From positions 1 to 36,345 of the forward strand of contig PBCP01000050.1 in the NCBI GenBank assembly GCA_002717145.1: 36,345 bases of DNA. Reading direction: 5' to 3'. This DNA comes from Planctomycetaceae bacterium. GTDB taxonomy: Bacteria; Planctomycetota; Planctomycetia; Pirellulales; Pirellulaceae. The stretch's first letter is position 1; each line of letters starts with the position of its first letter. Of this stretch, positions 1 through 7,684 are shown piece after piece. The translations under genes were made by a program, and so were the position numbers. The notes under the pieces were generated by a model that saw only the letters and a list, made by a program, of their open reading frames with translations, searched no databases and was not told where the DNA came from.

Positions 1-78
1 GACCCACTAAGCCTTAAATACGTTGAGATTCAATCTACTTCTCTCTCTCTCACATCGGATTATTCTCCACGTAAAACT

Positions 79-111
79 AAAGGGACACCCTTAACAGGGT
101 GTCCCTTTTTT
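79..111 (+). terminator. Rho-independent terminator of a gene left of the window
   Basis: A perfect 12-bp stem (79-90 with 97-108) closes a 6-base loop, TTAACA, and runs directly into a T tract ending at 111. This is the clearest intrinsic terminator in the window. No gene in the window precedes it, so it probably ends a rightward gene lying to the left. Bases 1-78 hold no supported gene; they include a short CT repeat at about 39-51. Confidence 0.85.
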
Positions 112-148
112 ATGCGCCGACGGTAAAGTCTTCCTTATAATCGCTGAC

Positions 149-177
149 ATGACAGAGGTTAGAGACATTGTTATAAT
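149..177 (+). promoter_or_regulatory. Possible sigma-70-type promoter for the Trm112-like/HIT genes
   Basis: ATGACA at 149-154 (five of six matches to the -35 consensus) is separated by 17 bases from a perfect TATAAT at 172-177. The expected start of transcription is near 184, giving an untranslated leader of about 86 bases before the start at 270. A second TATAAT lies at 136-141 without a good -35. The call is tentative because planctomycete promoters are not well defined, and because the same bases could be read as the start of a decayed coding sequence (see findings). Confidence 0.35.
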
Positions 178-269
178 CGGGCGCAACCCAATCAATAATT
201 GCATCTGACGATATCAAAATTCGCAGTTTACAGAACCCGGGTAAGGAGCAGGCTCTGCTAAAAACTAAC

Positions 270-530
270 ATGGATCAGCAACTATTATCCATACTTCGAT
301 GCCCTGTTACAGGCAGCGTCCTATGCCAAGCCGAAGCGTCCCTCATTGAACTCATCAACCAAAGAATTGAGCAGGGAAACCTACAGACTCGGATGATGGA
401 ACAGCTCGAAGTGCCAATCGATGCAGGTTTGATCAATCAAGATCAATCGTTGTTGATGCCTATTTATCTGGGGATTCCTGATATGAATCCAGACGATGCG
501 ATTTCTTTAACCGATCTCGACCTTCCCTGA
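270..530 (+). CDS. Trm112-like small protein
   Basis: An 86-residue protein with the Trm112/YcaR-type opening MDQQLLSILRCPVTG and the typical closing LMPIYLGIPDM, the strand-turn that ends this fold. In other organisms Trm112 proteins are small zinc-binding partners that activate methyltransferases; bacterial YcaR-type members are mostly uncharacterised. Only Cys11 and Cys19 are present, so the four-cysteine zinc site of the classical family is not intact. The middle (about 25-55) is a helical insertion compared with the 60-residue E. coli type. A purine-rich AAGGAG at 243-248 is rather far (21 bases) from the ATG, and no closer site is seen. It is followed after 15 bases by the HIT gene, so the two are probably cotranscribed. 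Confidence 0.75.
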   Translation: MDQQLLSILRCPVTGSVLCQAEASLIELINQRIEQGNLQTRMMEQLEVPIDAGLINQDQSLLMPIYLGIPDMNPDDAISLTDLDLP

Positions 531-533
531 TGA

Positions 534-893
<360 letters not shown>

Positions 894-1030
894 GCACTGC
901 GTCTCAAACATCCCAATTCCATCCGTTATGACCGGTGCATCCGGTACGATTAGCACCTAACTCAGGTCCTTTTCTGTGCCTGCGACACTCCATACGCAGA
1001 GCGGTGAACAACCAACGCTATACTGCGTAT

Positions 1031-1648
1031 ATGAGTGCAATACGTGACATATTGTCCTTTCCCAAGGTCTACCAGTTATGGCAGGCTCCATTTGCGCATC
1101 GCAAGCTTCAACCGCTGCTCCAACACAACGACTTATCCGACATTCAACAAGTTTTGGATATTGGATGCGGGCCGGGCACCAATGCACGTTACTTTCAAGG
1201 TCGGGAGTATCTCGGGCTGGACATCAATCCTCGATATATCGAAAATGCCACACGCAGATTTTCCGCTTCACACGGAGCTCCCTGCGAATTTCGAGTTCAG
1301 GATATATGTGATTATCATCCCGCGGAAACAAGTCGATCGGACTTCATACTGTTAAATTCGTTTCTTCATCACATTGACGATGAAAACACGGATCTTATTT
1401 TAAGTCGCCTGCAAAATACATTATCCGAAAATGGACATGTGCACATTCTCGACCTTGTTTTACCTGACTCAATTGGAATTCCCAAAATGTTAGCCAGACT
1501 AGATCGCGGAGAACATCCCCGATCTCTGGAACACTGGAAGGAAATATTTACGAAACACTTTACGCCAGTTGTGTTCGAACCGTTTCAACTGAAGCGATGC
1601 TATATCCCGTTTTGGAGCATGGTTTACTTCAAAGGCAAAAAGCGATAA
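1031..1648 (+). CDS. Class I SAM-dependent methyltransferase
   Basis: A 205-residue protein with the Rossmann-type SAM-binding motif VLDIGCGPG at residues 41-49, an acidic end of strand 2 (YLGLDINPRYI) and a post-motif region FILLNSFLHHIDD. Substrate unknown; it may modify a lipid carrier or sugar made by the next genes. The ATG at 1031 is preferred over an in-frame GTG at 935, because the extra 32 residues have no methyltransferase character and the chosen start puts motif I at the usual distance. No convincing ribosome binding site is seen. The glycosyltransferase starts 9 bases after its stop, so it most likely belongs to that cluster. Confidence 0.8.
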   Translation: MSAIRDILSFPKVYQLWQAPFAHRKLQPLLQHNDLSDIQQVLDIGCGPGTNARYFQGREYLGLDINPRYIENATRRFSASHGAPCEFRVQDICDYHPAETSRSDFILLNSFLHHIDDENTDLILSRLQNTLSENGHVHILDLVLPDSIGIPKMLARLDRGEHPRSLEHWKEIFTKHFTPVVFEPFQLKRCYIPFWSMVYFKGKKR

Positions 1649-1657
1649 TTCATCGAA

Positions 1658-2704
1658 ATGACTACGCACCCTAAAATCTCGGTCGCCATCCCGATCTATA
1701 ACGAACAAGATGTCATTCCTGAATTGATTCGTCGGGTGACTGCCGCGCTAGATGACTTACCTGGTGGCCCTCATCAGATTGTTTTCGTCGACGATGGAAG
1801 CAGTGACGACTCACTCGAAATTCTAAAAAATGCTGCCAACACTGACGATCGCCTGTTAGTTGTTTCCTTTTCGAGAAACTTTGGCCAGCAGCCCGCTTAC
1901 GCGGCTGCTCTGGAATACGTCGACGGCGATGCCGTCGTTCTGATGGATGGTGACCTACAAGATCCCCCCGAACAAATAAAAACGTTGCTAAATAAATTTA
2001 ATGACGGTTACGAAGTCGTTTATGCCGTTCGCGTTAACCGGAAAGAACATATCCTAAAACGATTTTGTTACAACGTCTTTTATCGAATGATTCAACGCCT
2101 GTCCCCGACTCCGTTACCACGAGACAGTGGCGACTTTTCCATCATGAGCTACCGGATTGCAAAATTACTCGCTTCCGATGCAGACCGCCATCGATACTTA
2201 CGAGGTATCCGTAGTTGGGTTGGATTCAAGCAAATTGGTGTCGAAATTGACCGCGAAGAGCGTAATGCGGGAAAGACAAAATACACTCTGAAGAAGCTAT
2301 TCAAACTGGCAGCTGACGGAATCTTTTCCTTCTCTTTAATTCCTCTGCGTCTGGCAACGTTGATCGGAAGTCTGTCCGTGTTGGTCGCACTGCTGCTCGC
2401 TGCTTTTGCAGTCTATGCCAAACTTACGCCCGAAGAACGACTGCCGGAATTCATGAATGAGATTCCGCCCGGATTCACCGCGATTACCGTAGCTGTCTCC
2501 TTCTTTGCCGGCGTACAACTGATGTTTCTGGGAGTCGTTGGAGAATACGTTGGACGAGTTTTTGAAGAAGTCAAAGGACGCCCATCTTTTATTGTTGACC
2601 AAGTCATAACCAGGCAAACCAAGTGGACACACAATACGCCAAAAATTACCGAAAGCTTTACCAACAACACTGGTGGTGGCAAAGCAGAAGAAGCTACATC
2701 CTAA
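1658..2704 (+). CDS. Family 2 glycosyltransferase, polyprenyl-phosphate type, membrane bound
   Basis: A 348-residue GT2 enzyme of the DPM1/GtrB/ArnC kind. The GT-A domain occupies about 1-215: ISVAIPIYNE near the N-terminus, FVDDGSSDDS at 43-52, and the metal-binding MDGDLQDPPE around Asp97/Asp99. Two transmembrane helices follow (about 232-258 and 270-295). Such enzymes usually pass a sugar from a nucleotide donor to a polyprenyl phosphate on the inner face of the membrane, making the donor for a GT-C enzyme; the GT-C-like protein two genes downstream fits that role. The last 27 residues are polar and low in complexity and are encoded in the stretch that overlaps the next gene by 82 bases. 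Confidence 0.88.
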   Translation: MTTHPKISVAIPIYNEQDVIPELIRRVTAALDDLPGGPHQIVFVDDGSSDDSLEILKNAANTDDRLLVVSFSRNFGQQPAYAAALEYVDGDAVVLMDGDLQDPPEQIKTLLNKFNDGYEVVYAVRVNRKEHILKRFCYNVFYRMIQRLSPTPLPRDSGDFSIMSYRIAKLLASDADRHRYLRGIRSWVGFKQIGVEIDREERNAGKTKYTLKKLFKLAADGIFSFSLIPLRLATLIGSLSVLVALLLAAFAVYAKLTPEERLPEFMNEIPPGFTAITVAVSFFAGVQLMFLGVVGEYVGRVFEEVKGRPSFIVDQVITRQTKWTHNTPKITESFTNNTGGGKAEEATS

Positions 2705-3354
2705 GTCTGCTTCGACGCTGGCACGCTAACGAGGGATCCGACGACTCACGTCAGATCCTGGATGTGGGGTGTGGAGATGGTCTATTCTTCCCGGATCTGG
2801 AAGCTTTTGGAAGCGTCAGCGGCGTTGAATCTGACGAACGAATCGTCGATCCACTAGGTCCATACTTCGCTCAGATTCATCTAGGGCTTTTCGATCAGTC
2901 TTTCCAAACTGACCAATACTTCGACTGGATCGTGATGCTCGATGTCTTAGAACATATTTCTGAACCCGTAGCCGCTTTGGAAAAAGCTCGTAATCTACTC
3001 AAACCGGGCGGACGGATGCTACTGACCGTCCCCGCCTTCAATGCATTGTGGACCAGACATGATGACCTTAATCATCACGTCACGAGATACACCAAAAAAA
3101 TGATGACTCTTCAAGCCGGTCAGGCAGGGTTCAAAATCGATAACCAACACTACCTCTATCACTGGACGTTTCCTGCCAAATTGCTGGTGCGACTAAAAGA
3201 GAAGATCTCTTCGGCTGATCCTTCACCGGCCAAATTACCGGCGAGGCTTCCTAATGCCATTTTGAAGTCACTCTGCCGATTTGAACAAGCCACACTCACC
3301 CAACTGCGTCCTCCCTTTGGAAGTTCACTAGTTGTTAGCCTCAGCTCTCATTAA
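2623..3354 (+). CDS. Class I SAM-dependent methyltransferase overlapping the glycosyltransferase
   Basis: A 243-residue methyltransferase with motif I ILDVGCGDG at 45-53, VMLDVLEHISEP and LLKPGGRMLLTVPAF, the usual order of a Methyltransf_11-like fold. The start is a GTG at 2623, inside the 3' end of the glycosyltransferase gene in another frame. I accept it because the segment just after it, ending in QQHWWWQSRR, is a pattern I recognise at the start of this methyltransferase subgroup and would be lost with a later start. The overlap of 82 bases suggests translational coupling. The membrane protein gene begins 8 bases after its stop. The substrate is probably a saccharide or lipid intermediate of the cluster (inference). 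Confidence 0.8.
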   Translation: MDTQYAKNYRKLYQQHWWWQSRRSYILSLLRRWHANEGSDDSRQILDVGCGDGLFFPDLEAFGSVSGVESDERIVDPLGPYFAQIHLGLFDQSFQTDQYFDWIVMLDVLEHISEPVAALEKARNLLKPGGRMLLTVPAFNALWTRHDDLNHHVTRYTKKMMTLQAGQAGFKIDNQHYLYHWTFPAKLLVRLKEKISSADPSPAKLPARLPNAILKSLCRFEQATLTQLRPPFGSSLVVSLSSH

Positions 3355-3362
3355 CAAGATTT

Positions 3363-5210
3363 ATGACACTGCCTCAGAACCCATCCCGAAAAACGGTCAT
3401 TCTAAATGCTGCGATTTTAGTGATTCTCGTTGCCGGATATTTAGTGTGGCACTGTCTTCAGGGTTGGATCGCACATGACGAAGGGTTGTTAGGACACACC
3501 GCCGAAAGAACTATGCAGGGGGAAATCCCTCATGTTGAATTCCAGGATGTTTATACCGGACTTTTAAGTCAAATCCATGCGGTTAGTTTCCGATGGCTCG
3601 GAGTAAATCTTGTGTCGCTTCGCATACCGCTACTGATCGGAGCAACCGCAACTTCACTCATCTGGTTTTTCATCGCACTCAGGTTTCTATCTCCCTCAAT
3701 GGCAACTCTGACGGCGGCTTCAGCCACTTTCTGGAGCTTTCCTAATTACTTTGCCGCTCTCCCGTCGTGGTATATTCTCATGACCTCCAGCGGAACCGTC
3801 TGGGCTCTTATCAAGTTTCAGGAAACTAACTCTCGCCGATACATTCTTATCGCAGGCCTACTGTGTGGCGTGGCAATTCTTTTCAAAATCGTTGGACTTT
3901 ACTTAGTTGCGGCCTCACTGTTTGCGATTTGGATAAGCAGAAACCCCATCGTTCAGCGTGATTCTGATTACAATCAATCAACTTCTAGAAACCCTCATTT
4001 GTCGATGAGTATAGGGCTAGCAGGCATATTTACGTTGATCGTCGTATGGTTGATTCGCCAACACTTTAGTGTCTCAACGGCCTGCTACTTTATCATCCCG
4101 GTGGCAGCTGCCATGGGGACGATAATAGAGATTAGTCGACGATCTCAATTATCACTAAAAGATTCGGTTGTTGATTGCCTGATCTTTTATATTTCACTGA
4201 CCCTGCCCTTGCTGGCCTTTGCAATACCTTACGTATTCAGAGGCCAACTTGACCATTTGATCCATGGGATCTTTGAATTGCCAAGAGCGCGTTTTGACCA
4301 CGCTGCTGCGTTACCGCCAAGCGGACTTTGGTGCCTAGCTGCAGTTCCATTCATCATGTTGACCATCGTTGATCGCAGAATCCCCAAATCGATGATCGTC
4401 CCCTTAACCGCAACTATTGCACTAGTAGGTGCCCTGCTCTGTGCTATGGCCAACAACATCCTAATCTACCAATTCGCCTTCGTAGGAGTACAATGTTCCC
4501 TGCCTGCTATTGCAGTCGCTGTTTGGTTTTGCGGACGAAATCAAGACATTCCGAAGCCACTAGGAATCCTACTGTTAGTCACAGCCTGTATAGCGCTTAC
4601 TCAATATCCTTATAGTTCCGGCGTTTATTTCTGTTATTGTGCTCCGCTAGTTGGACTGACCTTTACAGGTTTGATCGCTCGAAACATCACTTATGAAAAA
4701 CCTATTTGGGTCACTCTGATTCTAATGCTGACCGTCTTTGCAGCTCTAAATCTCAATTATTCCAATCCCAGACAAATCGGTTTAAGATTCCAACAGATCG
4801 ATAACACCGAAAGATTAAAAACAATCCGTTCAGGGTTGAAAATCGAAATGGCTAGTCAGCTTGAATACGACCAACTACTGCAACTAATCAACTCTCACAC
4901 AACCTCAGACGAATTCATTTTGGCTGGGCCGGATTGCCCTCAGTTTTACTTCCTATCAAACCGAAAGAACCCAACACCTCAATGCTACGACCTGTTCCGA
5001 GCATATCAGCTTAGAGACCAAAAAGTTTTAGAACAGGAATTGAAAACCATCCTAGAAGACTATGACATTCGAATATTTATCCATAATCGCCGACCCGAGT
5101 TTTCTCAACCTTACTCGCAGGAATTCATAAGTTGGATGGAATCGTGGGGGCAACGTATGCCGGCGATCGGTAGCGGTCGTTTTGAAATCTTCATTCGAGA
5201 GCGTGGGTAA
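3363..5210 (+). CDS. Multi-spanning membrane protein, GT-C (PMT/ArnT-like) glycosyltransferase
   Basis: A 615-residue protein with about 11-13 hydrophobic helices and a soluble C-terminal domain from about residue 480. The first helix (12-32) is followed by an acidic pair, Asp39-Glu40, in WIAHDEGLLGHTAERT, matching the first-loop D/E motif of GT-C enzymes that use polyprenyl-phosphate sugars. A few residues later EFQDVYTGLLSQ resembles the PMT-type loop. Taken with the GT2 enzyme upstream, it may transfer that sugar to a glycan, lipid or protein on the outer face of the membrane. It is the last gene of the rightward cluster; 23 bases separate its stop from the end of the convergent kinase gene. 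I see no terminator hairpin between them. Acceptor unknown. Confidence 0.75.
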   Translation: MTLPQNPSRKTVILNAAILVILVAGYLVWHCLQGWIAHDEGLLGHTAERTMQGEIPHVEFQDVYTGLLSQIHAVSFRWLGVNLVSLRIPLLIGATATSLIWFFIALRFLSPSMATLTAASATFWSFPNYFAALPSWYILMTSSGTVWALIKFQETNSRRYILIAGLLCGVAILFKIVGLYLVAASLFAIWISRNPIVQRDSDYNQSTSRNPHLSMSIGLAGIFTLIVVWLIRQHFSVSTACYFIIPVAAAMGTIIEISRRSQLSLKDSVVDCLIFYISLTLPLLAFAIPYVFRGQLDHLIHGIFELPRARFDHAAALPPSGLWCLAAVPFIMLTIVDRRIPKSMIVPLTATIALVGALLCAMANNILIYQFAFVGVQCSLPAIAVAVWFCGRNQDIPKPLGILLLVTACIALTQYPYSSGVYFCYCAPLVGLTFTGLIARNITYEKPIWVTLILMLTVFAALNLNYSNPRQIGLRFQQIDNTERLKTIRSGLKIEMASQLEYDQLLQLINSHTTSDEFILAGPDCPQFYFLSNRKNPTPQCYDLFRAYQLRDQKVLEQELKTILEDYDIRIFIHNRRPEFSQPYSQEFISWMESWGQRMPAIGSGRFEIFIRERG

Positions 5211-5233
5211 CCTGCAAGCCTAAAACAAATATC

Positions 5234-6346
5234 TTACTCTTCAAAACCAAACCGTCGTCCCAGTTTGAAGAAATCCTGTTTCAAGTCGGTCAGTGAAGCA
5301 TATCGATTTTCTGGCTCAAATTGTAGACAACCATGAATGATTCTCTTCAAGGCCCGTGGAATTCCGGGAGAACGAGTTTCAAACAATGTTCGAAATCGTT
5401 TTTGACGCTGGAGCATCACTTTAGCCTGAAAGCGGGCTCGCATAGCCGGACCAGCACTTTCGAACGGACGAAAGCCATAGAACATCTCAAACATCAGTAC
5501 ACCGAGCGAGTAAATATCAGAACGAACATCCAATTCATTGGACTGATGTAAGACGCACCGTCTCAAATGCTCCGGCGACATATATGACAAAGTCCCGCCG
5601 GTAGGTGATTTATTGAGAAGAATATCACCCGCCAAATTAAAATCCAATAGAAGGGCATGGCCACAAAAACCAATCAACACATTCGACGGCTTAATGTCCA
5701 AATGAAGGACATCCTGCCCATGCTCATATTCCAATGCCTGACAAACTTCGTACAGTATCCGAATCAGATTCGGATAATCTGACTGTCTTTTCCACGGAAC
5801 GGTTGCATCGAAATTCATCATCCCGCACTGTCGCTCGGAGCGTAGACGGTGCCGAAGCTCTGTCAATTTATCATGCAGAGTATATCGCCCAAGGTATGGC
5901 ATACAGATGGTCGTCATCCCCAGTTCATCAATCCAACTGGAGTAAACAGGAATGATGTGTTTGTGGTTCAATCGCCCTACAATCGACGGCTCCTGTTCGA
6001 TTAGCCTACCCGTCTTTAATACCACTAAACGATTGCCCAGATTTTTATCAATCGCCTTGAACACACGGGAAAATGCTCCCTGCCCAATTTGCTCAAGCAA
6101 CTCAAATTGCTCGAAATGCCCTGAAATGAAGGAATGACCATCAATCTGAGCCGAAGCGCAGTCTGGAAGAAGGTCCTGAAGTAGCTGCTCGACGCGTTCT
6201 TCAATTCTTCCTGAAATTAGTAATTCCTGTAGCCGAAGATGATCCTGCGAAAAATCCGCTTGATCAGATTGCCCCGTTGGAAAATCAAGTCTCCTCTGCC
6301 TCTGTTCCAAAAATTCAGTTCGTGCCGTTTCCATCGCTAGCCCCAT
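5234..6346 (-). CDS. Soluble Hanks-type Ser/Thr kinase with DFN variant motif
   Basis: A 370-residue kinase without transmembrane segments. Residues 1-78 are a helical N-terminal extension. The kinase domain then runs from FELLEQIGQGAFSRVFKA (glycine loop 87-95) to the end. Lys111 (VVLK), a short helix-C region with Glu117/Glu119, catalytic HLDIKPSN (Asp217, Lys219), LLDFNLA (Asp235) and SYMSPEHL are visible. HLD replaces HRD and DFN replaces DFG. The catalytic lysine and both aspartates are kept, so activity is plausible. The shortened gap between Lys111 and HIIPVY and the DFN motif fit a kinase subgroup that I recall from planctomycetes. Target unknown. It is transcribed alone: 147 bases lie between it and the gene upstream. 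Start could also be Met5. Confidence 0.87.
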   Translation of the reverse strand: MGLAMETARTEFLEQRQRRLDFPTGQSDQADFSQDHLRLQELLISGRIEERVEQLLQDLLPDCASAQIDGHSFISGHFEQFELLEQIGQGAFSRVFKAIDKNLGNRLVVLKTGRLIEQEPSIVGRLNHKHIIPVYSSWIDELGMTTICMPYLGRYTLHDKLTELRHRLRSERQCGMMNFDATVPWKRQSDYPNLIRILYEVCQALEYEHGQDVLHLDIKPSNVLIGFCGHALLLDFNLAGDILLNKSPTGGTLSYMSPEHLRRCVLHQSNELDVRSDIYSLGVLMFEMFYGFRPFESAGPAMRARFQAKVMLQRQKRFRTLFETRSPGIPRALKRIIHGCLQFEPENRYASLTDLKQDFFKLGRRFGFEE

Positions 6347-6424
6347 TAGTTCGGAATCGGAATATTTTCGCTATTAAGATTATTGAGGGCAGAGGAAAAA
6401 CCGCCTACCATTTTGGGCTTTTGG

Positions 6425-6441
6425 TTGTCAGCCACTGACAA
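6425..6441. repeat. Perfect 7-bp inverted repeat upstream of the kinase gene
   Basis: TTGTCAG, spacer CCA, CTGACAA. It lies 79 bases before the kinase start and 53 bases past the stop of the SGNH gene. There is no T tract on either side, so it may be a protein-binding site for the kinase promoter or a transcript-end hairpin for the SGNH operon. I cannot decide between them. Confidence 0.4.
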
Positions 6442-6493
6442 AACGGTTACCTAAACGACGCAAATTGTTTGATTTAGCAATTCGTAGACTGAT

Positions 6494-7675
6494 TCAAGGT
6501 GTATCAGGACGTAAAGCACGAGCAAGCATTTGAGCTACAACCTCAGCACCGTCAGCGGTTAGATGCGTATCAAAGGCCAAATTATGTGACAACAGTTCAG
6601 TCTGATTGAGTTTTTGAAGGTCTGCGGTCACATCTACAAATCGAATTCCTTTATCATTACACACTTCCCGCATCCAGTCGGGTAAGTCGCTTGGTACCCA
6701 TTTCTGTTTCAAATACGTAGGTGCACTGGGATCTACGGTATATCGGTAACCACTGAAAGCACGACGTTTACATGGCATATAAACACACGTCAAATTCAAC
6801 TTGTGCTGTTCACAAAGATTTTGCAATTTATCAATTCCGGCTTCATATCGCTGCAAGTGCAGAAAAATCTGCTCACGTCCCGGCGGCGCATAGTCTATTT
6901 TGAATTGAGTACTTCCATCATCAAGTATGGCGTTCACCGCCGGACCATAAATCTCCATTCGGGACTTAGCAAAAAACTTTCTGTAAATCGCTTTAACTAG
7001 CGAATTTTGAGACTGGTGAGTTTTCAGTAAATCGATGTGCTCTGCATTACCAGTCTGAATTGCTGAAACACGGTCTGTTTCCATAACATAATCCTGAATG
7101 TCATTCCCTTCGAAAAAGACCCAAATAACTTCTTCAGTTTCAGGGCTAATCCCGTATTCCCGCAGATACTCTGTTTGATTCAGTAGCCCAGTGTGTGATA
7201 CGCCCAGGTTTTTCACTGGAGTGTCGAGCAACGTACTTAGTCTTGAACTAACTAATTGATCCTGTTTGAGATTGCCAAGTTCTGTAAAGGAATCGCCAAT
7301 CATAGCGATTGTCCACGCCTGCAAACCATCTGGATTACGAAAACCATCAGCATCATATTTGAGAGTATGAGCCTCTTCTTCAGGAAACCACTTGGAGTCA
7401 TATCCAATGCGTTGCATCTGAGCGGTAATTACTTTCCCGGTCCATACCTGATTACCAGGCCGCTTGTAAAATGCAGAGCCAAAAGGTTCCGTCGGAATTC
7501 GATAGAAGATTGGTGTGGCGTTCAGATCCTGTCCAAGTTTACTAAAGTCAAATCCAATCGCCTTAAAAGAGAATTCGCACACCCCAACAAACAACAATAA
7601 CGACATCGTGGCAAAGACCATTTTGCGTGTCAGAGTAATTTGAGACTTTGCTGTCGAGGTTTTATTCTTTTCCAT
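6494..7675 (-). CDS. SGNH/GDSL-like hydrolase or acyltransferase, membrane anchored
   Basis: A 393-residue protein with one N-terminal transmembrane helix (about 18-38) and an extracytoplasmic SGNH fold. Block I is AMIGDSFTELG with the candidate nucleophile Ser129. GND at 190-192 marks block III. Block V is FDTHLTADG with Asp369 and His371. This is the catalytic set of SGNH esterases and of AlgX/AlgJ-like O-acetyltransferases; sequence alone does not say which. Family members deacetylate or acetylate polysaccharides, or cleave esters. It is the last gene of the leftward run: only 9 bases separate it from the PSD dehydrogenase gene, so the two are almost certainly cotranscribed. Its substrate may be tied to the compound handled by that enzyme (inference). 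Confidence 0.75.
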   Translation of the reverse strand: MEKNKTSTAKSQITLTRKMVFATMSLLLFVGVCEFSFKAIGFDFSKLGQDLNATPIFYRIPTEPFGSAFYKRPGNQVWTGKVITAQMQRIGYDSKWFPEEEAHTLKYDADGFRNPDGLQAWTIAMIGDSFTELGNLKQDQLVSSRLSTLLDTPVKNLGVSHTGLLNQTEYLREYGISPETEEVIWVFFEGNDIQDYVMETDRVSAIQTGNAEHIDLLKTHQSQNSLVKAIYRKFFAKSRMEIYGPAVNAILDDGSTQFKIDYAPPGREQIFLHLQRYEAGIDKLQNLCEQHKLNLTCVYMPCKRRAFSGYRYTVDPSAPTYLKQKWVPSDLPDWMREVCNDKGIRFVDVTADLQKLNQTELLSHNLAFDTHLTADGAEVVAQMLARALRPDTP

Positions 7676-7684
7676 TGTGAACGC

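Noticed and set aside
39..51. Short CT dinucleotide run
   Set aside because: Too short to mean more than a simple-sequence tract in untranslated DNA.
935..1030. N-terminal extension of the first methyltransferase from a GTG at 935
   Set aside because: The added 32 residues have no methyltransferase character, and the ATG at 1031 places motif I at the usual distance.
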